Shown piece after piece: positions 1 to 9,091 of a stretch of DNA of 24,213 nt. The DNA comes from an uncultured Gilliamella sp. Its GTDB lineage: Bacteria > Pseudomonadota > Gammaproteobacteria > Enterobacterales > Enterobacteriaceae. The stretch spans positions 1 to 24,213 of the forward strand of contig CALYQY010000031.1 in NCBI GenBank assembly GCA_945291235.1, read 5' to 3'. How positions within the stretch are numbered: the first letter of the stretch is position 1; every line of letters begins with the position of its first letter. Made by a program: the position numbers and the translations under genes. A model generated the notes under the pieces. That model saw nothing but the letters and a program-made list of their open reading frames with translations, was not told where the DNA came from and did no database searches.

Positions 1-32
1 TTTGTTTGAAGTTTAATTAATGAGGAGAAATT

Positions 33-581
33 ATGATTGATACAATTTCATATGGAGCCGAATGGTTTATCGGCTTATTTCAAGAAGGTGGAAAAGTGTT
101 TGTCGGTATGGTTACGGGAATATTACCACTGTTAATTTCACTGTTAGTAGTCATGAATGCCGTAATCAAATTCATTGGGCAAGACCGTATTGAGCGCTTA
201 GCGCAAGCTTGTGCAGGCAATCCTATTTCACGATATTTATTGTTACCTTTAATAGGCACATTTGTTTTTTGTAATCCGATGACGCTTAGCCTAGGGCGTT
301 TTATGCCCGAGTTTTATAAACCTAGTTATTATGCGGCATCTTCTTACAGTTGCCATTCAATGAATGGGCTATTTCCTCATGTTAATCCCGGTGAACTTTT
401 TGTTTATTTAGGTATCGCGGCCGGGTTAACAACCTTAAACCTTCCTTTAGGACCATTGGCTGTAAGTTATTTTTTAGTTGGCTTATTCACCAACTTTTTT
501 AGAGGTTGGATTACTGATTTTTGTACTGCTATTTTTGAAAGAAAAATGGGCATTAAATTAGATCGAAAGGTACATCTATAA
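33..581 (+). CDS. srlA: Glucitol/sorbitol PTS permease, IIC component
   Basis: Inner-membrane part of the sorbitol (glucitol) phosphotransferase transporter, which works with SrlE to bring in sorbitol as sorbitol-6-phosphate. The 182-residue product matches the family almost end to end: N-terminal [10 protein letters not shown], the hydrophobic [20 protein letters not shown] segment, then [15 protein letters not shown] and [13 protein letters not shown]. It is about five residues shorter at the C terminus than the 187-residue E. coli protein as I recall it. A strong ribosome site (GAGGAG, about 22-27) lies just upstream of the ATG. It is the first operon gene seen here, 27 bases before srlE. 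Only 32 bases precede it, so the operon promoter and operator lie outside the window. Confidence 0.96.
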   Translation: MIDTISYGAEWFIGLFQEGGKVFVGMVTGILPLLISLLVVMNAVIKFIGQDRIERLAQACAGNPISRYLLLPLIGTFVFCNPMTLSLGRFMPEFYKPSYYAASSYSCHSMNGLFPHVNPGELFVYLGIAAGLTTLNLPLGPLAVSYFLVGLFTNFFRGWITDFCTAIFERKMGIKLDRKVHL

Positions 582-608
582 CTAAAAGGAATAAACAAGG
601 AAATGAAC

Positions 609-1616
609 ATGATGAAATTTATTCGAATTGAAAAAGGTGAAGCCGGTTGGGGTGGACCTTTAGAGCTGCCAATTATAGCGGGTAAAAAAATTGTCTACAT
701 TGCAGCAGGTACACGACCAGCAATTGTTGATACTTTAGAAAAATTAACGGGTTGGCAAGCTATTGATGGTTTTAAAGAAGGGGAACCGCCTAAGGATGAA
801 ATTGGGGTTGCTGTCATTGATTGTGGTGGCACATTAAGATGTGGTATCTATCCTAAAAATAGAGTGCCTACGATTAATATTCATGCGACAGGTAAATCAG
901 GGCCGCTTGCCCAATATATTTTGGAAGATATTTATGTCTCAGCCGTAAAATCCAATAATATTAGTGTGATTGAAAAAGAGATGGATAGTGACATCCAGAA
1001 AGCATCTGTTACAAACAATTCACATCAAAAAGTGCACACAAATAATTTTAAAGAGTATGACAGTAGTAAAAAAATTACCGAACAAAGCGATGGTTTATTA
1101 GCAAAAATCGGTATCGGTATGGGATCAGGTGTTGCCGTATTCTTTCAAGCTGGTCGAGATACGATTGAAACTGTACTTAAAACTATTTTACCGTTTATGG
1201 CATTTGTATCGGCCTTAATTGGTATTATTATTGCCTCAGGATTAGGTGATTTAATAGCTCATGGCTTAGTTCCATTAGCTGATAATCCACTTGGTCTGGT
1301 TATTTTAGCGCTTATTTGTTCTTTTCCATTACTTTCGCCATTTTTAGGACCCGGTGCGGTTATTGCACAAGTCATCGGGACGTTAGTTGGTGTTCAAATT
1401 GGTCTTGGTAATATTCCGCCACACTTAGCTTTACCTGCTTTGTTTGCCATTAATGCTCAAGCTGCTTGTGATTTCATTCCTGTCGGTTTGTCTCTTGCCG
1501 AAGCGAAACAAGATACCGTGCGTGTTGGGGTTCCCGCTGTTTTAGTCAGTCGTTTCTTAACTGGCGCGCCAACTGTTTTAATTGCGTGGGCAGTATCGTT
1601 ATTTATTTATCAATAA
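609..1616 (+). CDS. srlE: Glucitol/sorbitol PTS IIBC component
   Basis: Carries the cytoplasmic IIB phosphotransfer domain and a second membrane domain of the sorbitol transporter. The IIB half has the phosphorylation-site signature [13 protein letters not shown] about 70-85 residues from the start, with the presumed phosphocysteine in DCGG. Several hydrophobic segments follow ([57 protein letters not shown]). Three ATGs lie close together at 603, 609 and 612. The AAGGAA ribosome site at 597-602 abuts the first but is well spaced from 609, which I chose; 612 is also possible and fits the E. coli N terminus. The linker between the IIB and membrane parts appears about 14 residues longer than in E. 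coli (319 residues in all). The residues flanking the linker are conserved. Confidence 0.95.
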   Translation: MMKFIRIEKGEAGWGGPLELPIIAGKKIVYIAAGTRPAIVDTLEKLTGWQAIDGFKEGEPPKDEIGVAVIDCGGTLRCGIYPKNRVPTINIHATGKSGPLAQYILEDIYVSAVKSNNISVIEKEMDSDIQKASVTNNSHQKVHTNNFKEYDSSKKITEQSDGLLAKIGIGMGSGVAVFFQAGRDTIETVLKTILPFMAFVSALIGIIIASGLGDLIAHGLVPLADNPLGLVILALICSFPLLSPFLGPGAVIAQVIGTLVGVQIGLGNIPPHLALPALFAINAQAACDFIPVGLSLAEAKQDTVRVGVPAVLVSRFLTGAPTVLIAWAVSLFIYQ

Positions 1617-1640
1617 GCAAACGAATAGAGAAGGTCAATG

Positions 1641-2009
1641 ATGTCAAAAGTTATCTACCATTCAAAAGTTAAACAAATTGGTGACTTTGCCAAAGAAGCG
1701 TTGGCAGATGGCATGCTAATCCTGTTTAAAGAAGGTGCACCGTCTGATTTAGCCGATTATTGCTTTATACATAGTCATGACGAGTTAAGGCAGAATCTTG
1801 AAATAGGACAATGTATTCAATTAGGCAAGCACACTTATCGTATAACTTCGGTTGGGGAAGTCGCCACAACCAATTTTAAAGAGTTAGGTCATGTCACATT
1901 AAGATTTGATGGGAATCGTGAAGCTGAATTACCGGGGTCAGTGCATGTTACTGGTGAAATACCTAATCAACTTAATATCGATGATGAAATTATAATTTTA
2001 ACTATTTAA
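1641..2009 (+). CDS. srlB: Glucitol/sorbitol PTS IIA component
   Basis: Soluble IIA protein that accepts phosphate from HPr and passes it to the IIB domain of SrlE. The sequence covers the whole family, which is 123 residues in E. coli. It contains GMLILFKEGAPSDLADYCFIHSHDEL, whose FIH histidine (about residue 44) aligns with E. coli phospho-His43, and the later LGHVTLRFDG block. ATGs occur at 1638 and 1641. The GAGAAGG ribosome site (1628-1634) is better spaced for 1641, giving 122 residues starting MSKVIY. It lies 24 bases after srlE, and the ribosome site of srlD overlaps its stop codon, so srlB and srlD are probably translationally linked. Confidence 0.95.
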   Translation: MSKVIYHSKVKQIGDFAKEALADGMLILFKEGAPSDLADYCFIHSHDELRQNLEIGQCIQLGKHTYRITSVGEVATTNFKELGHVTLRFDGNREAELPGSVHVTGEIPNQLNIDDEIIILTI

Positions 2010-2019
2010 GGAACAGAAA

Positions 2020-2799
2020 ATGAAACAAGTAGCAGTCATTATAGGTGGTGGACAAACCTTAGGGGCTTTTTTATCTGAAGGTATTGCTGATGCTGGGTAT
2101 AAAATTGCCGTTGCAGATTTAAATATTGATAATGCAAATAAAGTTGCTGAAGTAATAAATAAAAAATATGGGGTAGGAACAGCAAAAGGTTTTGGGGTCG
2201 ATGCAACAAATGAGGAGAGCGTGCGACAGCTAGCTCAAGAAGTTGATAACACATTTAAACGAATTGATTTAATGGTTTACAGTGCCGGTGTTGCTAAAGC
2301 TGCACCCATTACTCATTTTGTATTGAAAGACTTTCAATTATCCGTCAATGTTAATCTTACCGGTTATTTTTTATGTGCACGTGAATTTGCTAATTTAATG
2401 ATTAAATATAAAACTGCCGGTCGAATTATACAAATTAACTCTAAATCCGGCAAAGTCGGTAGCAAACACAATTCAGGGTATAGCGCCGCAAAATTTGGTG
2501 GCGTTGGATTAACGCAATCTTTAGCACTCGATCTTGCTGACTATGGAATTACGGTTAATTCATTGATGCTGGGTAACTTATTAAAATCGCCAATGTTTCA
2601 ATCCTTGATTCCACAATATGCTAAAAAACTTGGTATACCAGAAAACCAAGTTGAACAAGTTTATATTGATAAAGTGCCACTCAAACGAGGTTGTGATTAT
2701 CAAGATGTGCTTAACGTATTGTTATTTTATGCAAGCGATAAAGCATCATATTGTACAGGACAATCAATTAATATTACGGGTGGACAAGTTATGTTTTAA
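2020..2799 (+). CDS. srlD: Sorbitol-6-phosphate 2-dehydrogenase
   Basis: Oxidises imported D-sorbitol 6-phosphate to D-fructose 6-phosphate with NAD, feeding glycolysis. It is a short-chain dehydrogenase of 259 residues, the same length as E. coli SrlD. The nucleotide-binding turn is GGGQTLG (residues 9-15), followed by VYSAG. The catalytic set is Ser141 (INSKSG), Tyr154 and Lys158 (YSAAK). The C-terminal half (SLMLGNLLKSPMFQSL, KVPLKRGCDYQDVLN, TGQSINITGGQVMF) is nearly identical to the enterobacterial enzyme, which separates it from other family members. AAGGAA at 2008-2013 overlaps the srlB stop and is well spaced for this ATG. It is the last catabolic gene of the operon; a hairpin follows before the regulatory genes. 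Confidence 0.97.
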   Translation: MKQVAVIIGGGQTLGAFLSEGIADAGYKIAVADLNIDNANKVAEVINKKYGVGTAKGFGVDATNEESVRQLAQEVDNTFKRIDLMVYSAGVAKAAPITHFVLKDFQLSVNVNLTGYFLCAREFANLMIKYKTAGRIIQINSKSGKVGSKHNSGYSAAKFGGVGLTQSLALDLADYGITVNSLMLGNLLKSPMFQSLIPQYAKKLGIPENQVEQVYIDKVPLKRGCDYQDVLNVLLFYASDKASYCTGQSINITGGQVMF

Positions 2800-2808
2800 C
2801 TCAATTTG

Positions 2809-2837
2809 GTGCGAAGGTATAGCGATGCCTTTCGCAC
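2809..2837 (+). terminator. Intra-operon hairpin between srlD and gutM
   Basis: A 7-bp perfect G+C-containing stem, GTGCGAA (2809-2815) with TTCGCAC (2831-2837), extends inward by two G-C pairs across a bulge. The 3' side is followed by ATCTCTTTTC. It begins nine bases after the srlD stop. It could be a leaky terminator or an mRNA-stabilising end for srlAEBD that lowers expression of gutM and srlR. The structure is seen directly; the role is inference. Confidence 0.5.
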
Positions 2838-2871
2838 ATCTCTTTTCTGGTCTGGTAAAAAGGAGATAATA

Positions 2872-3237
2872 ATGGATACGACATCAACGTTAGCCTTATT
2901 GGCTCTAATTGCTTGGAGTATACAGATAATACTTGGCTGGTTTCAAATTCGTCGTTTTAATCGAGCATTTTTATCGATGAAGAAAGGCACTTACTTAGGT
3001 GTTGGTCGTAGCCAAACTCAACGTTTTAAACCGAAAGTTTTAATCGCGCTATCATTAGATCACGATAAAAAAGTGATTGATTCAGTATGGATGAAAGGAG
3101 TGACCGTTTTTGCATTGCCAAAACCAATACCACAATTATTGGGACTAAATATTACCGATATTATGCCTGAAACCATTTTCCCCAATGATTTTGCGTCACA
3201 AAGCGCCTTGATTCTTGCATTAAAAGCAAATAAATAA
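2872..3237 (+). CDS. srlM: Glucitol operon activator protein GutM
   Basis: Homologue of GutM/SrlM, the small positive regulator of the sorbitol operon in E. coli, about 119 residues there and 121 here. It begins with a hydrophobic segment (about residues 6-22, ALLALIAWSIQIILGWF) that looks like a membrane anchor or uncleaved signal. The conserved QIRRFNRAF, VGRSQTQRFKPKVLIALSLD and MKGVTVFALPKPIP blocks follow, ending in SALILALKANK. I chose the ATG at 2872 because AGGAG (2861-2865) sits six bases upstream and the product then matches the family length. An in-frame TTG at 2806 would add 22 unrelated residues that overlap the hairpin. It sits between the dehydrogenase and repressor genes, as in E. 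coli. Its molecular mechanism is poorly known. Confidence 0.9.
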   Translation: MDTTSTLALLALIAWSIQIILGWFQIRRFNRAFLSMKKGTYLGVGRSQTQRFKPKVLIALSLDHDKKVIDSVWMKGVTVFALPKPIPQLLGLNITDIMPETIFPNDFASQSALILALKANK

Positions 3238-3339
3238 TCCCTATCTTTTATTTTGAAAAGTATTTTCTTTCATGATGAAGTATAATATTTTATACAATAA
3301 ATTAATTCTGTTATTGAACAGTAATAATGGACTCCAATC

Positions 3340-4119
3340 ATGAAAGTAAGGCAACGACAAACTGCAATCTTAGAATATCTGCAAAAAAATGGGCAAGTGA
3401 GTGTTGATGAGCTAGCTACCCATTTTCAAACGACGGGTACCACTATTCGAAAAGATCTTACTCAACTCTATGAAAGTGGGCTTGTACTACGGACTTATGG
3501 TGGTGCGATGTTAAATCGCGAAATTGGTGACCGTGCGATTGATCACAAAACTTATATTAATACGGCACAAAAAAAAGCAATAGCACAGGAAGCGGCAACA
3601 CTTATTCATGACGGGGATTCTGTTATTTTTGATGCAGGAAGTACCGTTGCACAAATGATTCCTATGCTAGCACAATTCAATAATTTAACTATCATGACCA
3701 ACAGCTTACATATGGTGAATGAGCTCGTTGCTAATGATAATGACCAAAATATTATATTAACAGGTGGCACATTTCGTCGTAAATCCGCTTCGTTTCATAG
3801 TAATAATGCTTCCGCTATTGCAGCATTTGAATCCTATTCATTTGATAAACTGTTTATGGGTGCTGATGGCGTGGATTTGGTTGGTGGGGTAACCACTTTT
3901 AATGAAAGTTATCACGGCAGTGTGGCAATGAGTAAAGCTGCTGCCAAACTGATTTTATTAGCGGATTCTTCAAAGTTTGGACGACGAAGCCCAAATGTTG
4001 TTTGTGATTTAGATGCAGTGGATACTATCATCACTGATGATCATTTAGATGATAAATATTATGATGCTTTGATACAACGGGGTATCAATGTTATTAAAGT
4101 TAAAGTAGTTGATAAATAG
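3340..4119 (+). CDS. srlR: Glucitol operon repressor, DeoR family
   Basis: DeoR-family transcription repressor, 259 residues (E. coli SrlR about 257). The N-terminal winged helix-turn-helix spans about residues 3-57 ([20 protein letters not shown], then [17 protein letters not shown] and the RTYGGA hinge). The C-terminal sugar-phosphate-sensing domain shows the family blocks [51 protein letters not shown] and [10 protein letters not shown]. Context identifies the target as the adjacent srl genes, presumably with sorbitol 6-phosphate or a related compound as inducer. It is separated from gutM by 102 bases holding a TATAAT at 3281-3286 without a well-placed -35, so a separate weak promoter is possible but unproven. 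E. coli has gutQ after srlR; here the next gene is convergent serA. Confidence 0.93.
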   Translation: MKVRQRQTAILEYLQKNGQVSVDELATHFQTTGTTIRKDLTQLYESGLVLRTYGGAMLNREIGDRAIDHKTYINTAQKKAIAQEAATLIHDGDSVIFDAGSTVAQMIPMLAQFNNLTIMTNSLHMVNELVANDNDQNIILTGGTFRRKSASFHSNNASAIAAFESYSFDKLFMGADGVDLVGGVTTFNESYHGSVAMSKAAAKLILLADSSKFGRRSPNVVCDLDAVDTIITDDHLDDKYYDALIQRGINVIKVKVVDK

Positions 4120-4165
4120 ATTAATACTAAAGTTTGATTGAATGTGGAATTAAATTTCTGGAGTA

Positions 4166-4218
4166 TTTGGCTTCTTACGTAATCTCAATATATATATTGA
4201 GATACGTTAGAAACCAAA
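4166..4218. repeat. 53-bp imperfect palindrome between srlR and serA
   Basis: The outer arms TTTGG (4166-4170) and CCAAA (4214-4218) enclose a long near-complementary pair. Its core is a perfect 20-bp palindrome, TCTCAATATATATATTGAGA (4183-4202), and the whole can fold with only a few mismatches and one bulge. It lies in the 139-base gap between the converging stop codons of srlR and serA. It may act as a two-way terminator, although no clear T-run follows it on either strand. It could instead be a small dispersed repeat. Confidence 0.6.
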
Positions 4219-4258
4219 ACCCATGATCAATAACCCTTTAATTGATAATTTTCTTTAG

Positions 4259-5500
4259 TTAAAATAGTAATCTTGCTCTGATAGTCCCTGCGACATTTTT
4301 GAGTTTAATTAATAACTCTTCAGCTTTACTTTGTTCAACCCTATCGATATCAATAACTACATAGCCAATTTTAGGATCCGTTTGTAGATATTGAGCCGAA
4401 ATATTTAAACCTTGTTCTGCAAACAAAGTATTGATTGCGGTTAATACACCGGGTTGATTATGGTGGATATTGATAAATCGACTCGATCCTTTAGCCGGAA
4501 TAGGTAAAGAAGCTTCAGGAAAATTAACAGCTGACAGGGTCGCACCTGTGTCGGAATATTTAGCCAATTTAGTCGCCACCTCGATACCAATGTTTTCTTG
4601 AGCTTCGCTGGTAGAACCACCAATATGCGGAGTGATAATGACATTATCGAATTCACATAATGGCGATTCAAATGGATCATTATTACTTGCTGGTTCGGTC
4701 GGAAATACATCAATGGCGGCACCACTAATTTTATTGGCTTTTAAAGCATCAGTTAATGCATCAAGATCGATAACTTTACCGCGTGATGCATTAATTAATA
4801 TCGCACCTGATTTCATTTGATTGATCTCATTTTTGCTGATCATTCTGATTGTGGTTGGGTTTTCAGGGACATGCATACTGACAATATCACTCATTGCGAG
4901 TAATTCATTCATGCTTGCTACCTGTTTTGCATTGCCTAAAGGTAATTTTGTTTCAATATCATAAAAATAGACATTCATTCCCAATGATTCAGCCAATATA
5001 CTTAATTGGCTACCTATGTGACCATAGCCAATAATACCTAGATTTTTACCTCTAGCTTCATGAGATCCCGTCGCTATTTTATTCCATTTACCTTGATGAG
5101 CTTGAGCATTGGCTTCTGGTACTCGTCGAAGTAATAATATGGCTTCAGCTAAAACAAGTTCAGCAACAGATCGCGTATTCGAAAATGGAGCGTTAAAAAC
5201 AGGAATACCTTTAACAGTTGCAGCATCGAGATCAACTTGATTCGTGCCTATACAAAAACAACCAATACCGGCTAATTTAGGTGCTGAATTAATAATATCT
5301 TCGGTTAAATGAGTTCTTGAGCGAATTCCTATGAAGCGGACATCTCTTAAGGCTGTTTTAAGTTCGGTAGGGGATAAGGCGCTTTTAAGATATTCTATAT
5401 TTGTAAAACCTGCGGATTTGAGTACCTCAACGGCACTAGGGTGAACACCTTCAAGTAATAAAAACTTATTTTCATCTTTAGTTAAAGCCTGAACAACCAT
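4259..5500 (-). CDS. serA: D-3-phosphoglycerate dehydrogenase
   Basis: Catalyses the first step of serine synthesis, NAD-linked oxidation of 3-phosphoglycerate to 3-phosphohydroxypyruvate. The 413-residue product (E. coli 410) has the NAD-binding GYGHIG (158-163), the catalytic Arg240, Glu269 and His292 at the same numbers as in E. coli, and a C-terminal ACT domain (about 340-413). His346, Asn348 and Asn366 there match the residues that bind serine in the E. coli enzyme, so feedback inhibition by serine is expected. I chose the ATG at 5500 because a GAGAGGA ribosome site lies just upstream; an in-frame ATG at 5554 would add 18 unrelated residues. It follows rpiA after 59 bases on the same strand, as in E. 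coli. Confidence 0.96.
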   Translation of the reverse strand: MVVQALTKDENKFLLLEGVHPSAVEVLKSAGFTNIEYLKSALSPTELKTALRDVRFIGIRSRTHLTEDIINSAPKLAGIGCFCIGTNQVDLDAATVKGIPVFNAPFSNTRSVAELVLAEAILLLRRVPEANAQAHQGKWNKIATGSHEARGKNLGIIGYGHIGSQLSILAESLGMNVYFYDIETKLPLGNAKQVASMNELLAMSDIVSMHVPENPTTIRMISKNEINQMKSGAILINASRGKVIDLDALTDALKANKISGAAIDVFPTEPASNNDPFESPLCEFDNVIITPHIGGSTSEAQENIGIEVATKLAKYSDTGATLSAVNFPEASLPIPAKGSSRFINIHHNQPGVLTAINTLFAEQGLNISAQYLQTDPKIGYVVIDIDRVEQSKAEELLIKLKNVAGTIRARLLF

Positions 5501-5559
5501 CTTTTCCTCTCTTTCCATATACCACATCAATGCGTAAAACTTTAATAATAACACTCAAT

Positions 5560-6234
5560 TTAATTTGAACAACGGTTTAATGTTAACTCTTTAACACCTG
5601 AACTTGAACCGACTAATGCAATGTTTGCACCTCGGTTAGCAAACAAACCAACTGTGACGACACCTGGAATATTATTAATACAATTTTCTAATTCAATTGG
5701 GTTTGTGATGACTAAATCATGAATGTCTAAAATAACATTGCCATTATCAGTCACCACGCCCTGACGATAAACGGGTTTTCCACCCAGTTTAAATAACTCA
5801 CGTGCAACGTATGATCTAGCCATTGGAATGACTTCAATGGGTAAAGGAAATTTACCTAATACATTGACAACTTTTGATTCATCAACAATACAAATAAACT
5901 GTTTAGCCAATGCTGAAACAATTTTTTCGCGCGTGAGTGCAGCTCCTCCACCTTTTATCATCTGCATCTGATAATTAATTTCATCTGCGCCATCAACATA
6001 AACATCCAAACTATCGACTTCATTACAATCAAGTACGGGGATACCATAGCTGAGTAGTTTTTGGGTGGAAGCTTCTGAACTTGAAACCGTTCCTTTAATT
6101 TGACCTTTAATCGTTGCTAAAGCATCAATAAAATGTGCGGCTGTTGACCCTGTTCCAACTCCAACTAATGAGTTGGGTTTTACAAACTTTAAAGCAGACC
6201 AGCCGACCGCTTTTTTTAATTCATCTTGCGTCAT
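5560..6234 (-). CDS. rpiA: Ribose-5-phosphate isomerase A
   Basis: Interconverts ribose 5-phosphate and ribulose 5-phosphate in the non-oxidative pentose phosphate pathway. The 224-residue protein (E. coli 219) has the phosphate-binding GVGTGST (25-31), VDGADEI with Asp81 and Asp84, the [11 protein letters not shown] block with Lys94 and the catalytic base Glu103, and [14 protein letters not shown]. All key residues keep E. coli numbering; the small length difference is at the C terminus. The ATG begins [12 protein letters not shown], identical to the E. coli start. It lies upstream of serA on the same strand and is divergent from argP, an arrangement also found in E. coli. Confidence 0.97.
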   Translation of the reverse strand: MTQDELKKAVGWSALKFVKPNSLVGVGTGSTAAHFIDALATIKGQIKGTVSSSEASTQKLLSYGIPVLDCNEVDSLDVYVDGADEINYQMQMIKGGGAALTREKIVSALAKQFICIVDESKVVNVLGKFPLPIEVIPMARSYVARELFKLGGKPVYRQGVVTDNGNVILDIHDLVITNPIELENCINNIPGVVTVGLFANRGANIALVGSSSGVKELTLNRCSN

Positions 6235-6282
6235 AATATCACCGTAGTTTTAAATAATTTTTATTCAAAAAAATAAAATTTT

Positions 6283-6332
6283 GAAAGCAAAATTACTGAA
6301 GATATGGCATAGTAACCGTTTGGAAAGCAAAA
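6283..6332. repeat. Direct repeat pair in the rpiA-argP intergenic region
   Basis: GAAAGCAAAA occurs at 6283-6292 and again at 6323-6332, 40 bases apart, about four helical turns. Read on the minus strand, each copy contains TTGCTTTC, which resembles a -35 element facing rpiA. The 208-base gap holding them is otherwise A/T-rich and must contain the rpiA and argP promoters, which I could not place with confidence. A regulatory role for the repeats is inference. Confidence 0.3.
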
Positions 6333-6442
6333 ATCATTAGTATTTTAATAAAATATATTAAGTTTTAGATCTATTTAAAAAATTAGCCGGTTCTAAAAGG
6401 TTTGAGTATTCAAGCAAAGATCCCATTATTCGTAAAGAGATT

Positions 6443-7342
6443 ATGAAGCGTCCAGATTATAGAGCATTACAAGCATTAGATGCAGTAATAAAAGAGCGAG
6501 GTTTTGAAAGAGCAGCCGATAAATTGTGTATTACACAACCGGCGGTTTCACAACGCATCAAGCAACTTGAAAGTTTTTTTGGTCAGCAGCTTTTAGTCAG
6601 AACCATTCCGCCCAAAGCGACCAAGCAAGGGGAACATCTTTTAGGTTTATTGCATCAAGTAGAATTACTCGAACAACAATGGTTAGGCGATAACGATCAA
6701 AATCCGACACCATTGTCGTTATCGATTGCAATCAACGCGGATTCACTCGCAACCTGGCTTTTACCTGCGTTAAAACCCGTGTTAGATAAAAATATTTTAC
6801 GTTTTGATATCCAAGTTAAAGATGAAGAGCATACATTAGAATTATTGCGACTTGGTACGGTTGTGGCCGCAATCAGTATTCAAGCCAATCCATTACCGGG
6901 TTGCTTGTCAGATATGTTAGGCGCCTTAGACTATATTTTTGTTGCGTCGCCAGATTTTGCTAAAAAATATTTTCCTAATGGGGTTACCCGTTCTTCCTTG
7001 TTAAAAGCACCAGCGGTAGCTTTTGACCATTTAGATGATATGCATCAAGCTTTTTTACAAGAGAATTTTAATCTTACGCCAGGAAGTGTCGTCTGTCATA
7101 TAACCAGTTCTTCTGAAGCATTTGTTCAGCTAGCCAAACAAGGTTCGGCTTGTTGTATGTTACCAAAACTTCAAGTTGAACAAGAGTTGAAAACGGGAGA
7201 ACTTGTCAATTTGACAGAAGGTCTTTATCAAAGACGAATGCTTTATTGGCATCGATTTGCCCCTGAAAGTAGTGTGATGCAAAATATTTCTGAAACATTG
7301 ATCCGTTATGCACAAAATGTGCTTTCTCAACCTCATAAATAA
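6443..7342 (+). CDS. argP: LysR-family regulator ArgP (IciA)
   Basis: LysR-type regulator of 299 residues (E. coli ArgP 297), known there to control lysine- and arginine-related genes such as argO, dapB and lysP. The N-terminal helix-turn-helix lies around residues 15-45 ([20 protein letters not shown], then IKQLE). The effector domain contains [60 protein letters not shown] and [13 protein letters not shown], which are ArgP-specific blocks. AAAGAGA precedes the ATG. It is divergent from rpiA, as in E. coli. Its E. coli target neighbour argO is not here; hemE follows. LysR proteins often regulate from the divergent gap, so self-control there is plausible. Confidence 0.94.
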   Translation: MKRPDYRALQALDAVIKERGFERAADKLCITQPAVSQRIKQLESFFGQQLLVRTIPPKATKQGEHLLGLLHQVELLEQQWLGDNDQNPTPLSLSIAINADSLATWLLPALKPVLDKNILRFDIQVKDEEHTLELLRLGTVVAAISIQANPLPGCLSDMLGALDYIFVASPDFAKKYFPNGVTRSSLLKAPAVAFDHLDDMHQAFLQENFNLTPGSVVCHITSSSEAFVQLAKQGSACCMLPKLQVEQELKTGELVNLTEGLYQRRMLYWHRFAPESSVMQNISETLIRYAQNVLSQPHK

Positions 7343-7431
7343 TCGATTATATAAGCATATAAAATGTTAAAATAAGATGTTAACTTTAAACGTTTGGATC
7401 AATTGTCATAACAACTAAAAGAGTCGATGCT

Positions 7432-8505
7432 ATGTATCAACTAAAAAATGATCGTTATTTACGAGCTTTACAGTGTTTACCTGTTGATTACACGCCTGTG
7501 TGGATGATGCGCCAAGCTGGGCGTTATTTACCTGAATATCGTGATTTAAGAGCTAAAGCAGGGGATTTTATGACGATGTGTCAAACTCCCGATTTAGCTT
7601 GTGAAGTGACTTTGCAGCCACTGAAAAGATTTGATCTTGATGCCGCCATTATTTTTTCTGATATATTAACTATTCCTGATGCAATGGGGCTTGGTTTGTA
7701 TTTTGAAACAGGAGAAGGCCCAAAATTTAAGCAATCAATTCAGTGTCTATCTGATATTCAGCAACTCCCCATTCCTGATCCAGAGCAATCATTAAGATAT
7801 GTGATGGATGCTATTCGGCTAACCAAAAAAGAACTCGACGGAACAGTACCATTAATTGGATTTTCGGGTAGTCCGTGGACACTCGCTACCTATATGATTG
7901 AAGGTGGTAGTAGTAAAGCTTTTACTAAAATAAAAAAAATGCTGTATAGTGATCCTAAGGCACTGCACCTATTACTTGAAAAACTGGCTAACAGTGTCGC
8001 TATATATTTAAATGCCCAAATTGAAGCTGGTGCGCAGTCGATAATGATATTTGATACTTGGGGCGGGGTGCTGAGTCATCAAAGCTATCAAACGTTTTCA
8101 TTAGATTATATGAAATTAATCTTATCGCAATTAAAACTAGGTAAAAAGAGTCAAAAAATCACTTCTTATGTACCTGTAACCTTATTTACTAAAGGTGGCG
8201 GATTATGGCTAGAAAATATTATAAACTCGGGATGTGATGCGATAGGTGTTGATTGGACAGTTGATCTAAGTAACGTGCCACAAAAAGGACAAATAGCGGT
8301 ACAAGGTAATCTTGATCCTTCAGTATTATATGCTGATAAGCAAATAATCGAAGCGAATGTAGATGCTGTGTTATCGGAATTTGGCTATCATAATGGGCAT
8401 GTTTTTAATTTAGGACATGGTATTCATCAAGATATTCCGCTAGAACATGTACAATATTTAATTGACGCGGTTCATCGTCAATCAAAAAGGTTTCATCATG
8501 ATTAA
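7432..8505 (+). CDS. hemE: Uroporphyrinogen decarboxylase
   Basis: Removes four carboxyl groups from uroporphyrinogen III to give coproporphyrinogen III in haem synthesis; a cytosolic enzyme. The 357-residue protein (E. coli 354) carries the N-terminal signature [13 protein letters not shown] (25-37, with Arg27 and Arg31), [14 protein letters not shown] with the catalytic Asp77, [34 protein letters not shown] and the C-terminal [15 protein letters not shown]. Its last bases overlap the start of yjaG by eight nucleotides. In E. coli the order is hemE-nfi-yjaG-hupA; here the endonuclease V gene nfi is missing between hemE and yjaG. The 89-base gap after argP has no clear promoter or terminator. 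Confidence 0.98.
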   Translation: MYQLKNDRYLRALQCLPVDYTPVWMMRQAGRYLPEYRDLRAKAGDFMTMCQTPDLACEVTLQPLKRFDLDAAIIFSDILTIPDAMGLGLYFETGEGPKFKQSIQCLSDIQQLPIPDPEQSLRYVMDAIRLTKKELDGTVPLIGFSGSPWTLATYMIEGGSSKAFTKIKKMLYSDPKALHLLLEKLANSVAIYLNAQIEAGAQSIMIFDTWGGVLSHQSYQTFSLDYMKLILSQLKLGKKSQKITSYVPVTLFTKGGGLWLENIINSGCDAIGVDWTVDLSNVPQKGQIAVQGNLDPSVLYADKQIIEANVDAVLSEFGYHNGHVFNLGHGIHQDIPLEHVQYLIDAVHRQSKRFHHD

Positions 8506-9091
8506 AAACCCAATTCAATTAAGAATGGAAAAATTGCCTGAATGGCAACAACGTTTATTTATGGTTTGTTTGTGTGAACGAATGTACCCTAACTTTGTTT
8601 ACTACTGCAAACAAGTTGATAATCAAGAAGATAGTAAAAATTACAAAAAAATACTTGATTTAATATGGGAATCCTTATTAGTCTATGATGTAAAAATAAA
8701 CTTTGATTTACAGCTAGAAAAATTAGAAGCTATCATTCCTGTTTTTACTAATGAAAGCCCTTATATGGTCTATCCTGCTATTGATGCATGTCAGGCACTT
8801 AGCGAGTTGTTACACTCGTATTTAAGTGGTGATATTGCTGAACACACCGCTAAAGTAAGTAGTATATCAGCGACAACTATTGCTGAATTTGAGATGACAA
8901 AAGAAAATATTTTACTTTCAGAGGATGAACAACAGCAATTACCTAGTGTAATTGATGAATTTGATTTGCAATGGGAAATTTTCCGATTATTACGCGATGA
9001 AAAAAATGAAATGGAAGATTTAATAAAAGGTCTAAAAGCAGAAATTCGAACGTCACAAATGAGCAATATTGGTGTTTTTTTAAGCAATTAA
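8498..9091 (+). CDS. yjaG: DUF416 family protein YjaG
   Basis: Homologue of E. coli YjaG (196 residues there, 197 here), a conserved cytosolic protein without an established function. Matches run throughout: [70 protein letters not shown] and the C-terminal SNIGVF. The ATG at 8498 overlaps the end of hemE (ATGATTAA) and has AAAAAGG seven bases upstream; an in-frame ATG at 8462 would add 12 residues inside hemE and has no support. The overlap implies translational coupling to hemE. It precedes hupA, as in E. coli, but a 176-base gap suggests hupA is transcribed separately. Confidence 0.92.
   Translation: MIKNPIQLRMEKLPEWQQRLFMVCLCERMYPNFVYYCKQVDNQEDSKNYKKILDLIWESLLVYDVKINFDLQLEKLEAIIPVFTNESPYMVYPAIDACQALSELLHSYLSGDIAEHTAKVSSISATTIAEFEMTKENILLSEDEQQQLPSVIDEFDLQWEIFRLLRDEKNEMEDLIKGLKAEIRTSQMSNIGVFLSN

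Noticed and set aside
2039..2254. A minus-strand open frame inside srlD
   Set aside because: It lies fully within a well-conserved dehydrogenase gene and encodes a low-complexity, Leu/Gln-rich product.
2806..2871. A TTG-initiated N-terminal extension of gutM
   Set aside because: The extension runs through the intergenic hairpin and has no family similarity; the ATG at 2872 has a strong, well-spaced ribosome site.
8791..9087. A minus-strand open frame inside yjaG
   Set aside because: It is antisense to a gene with full-length family similarity and its serine-rich product is typical of a shadow frame.
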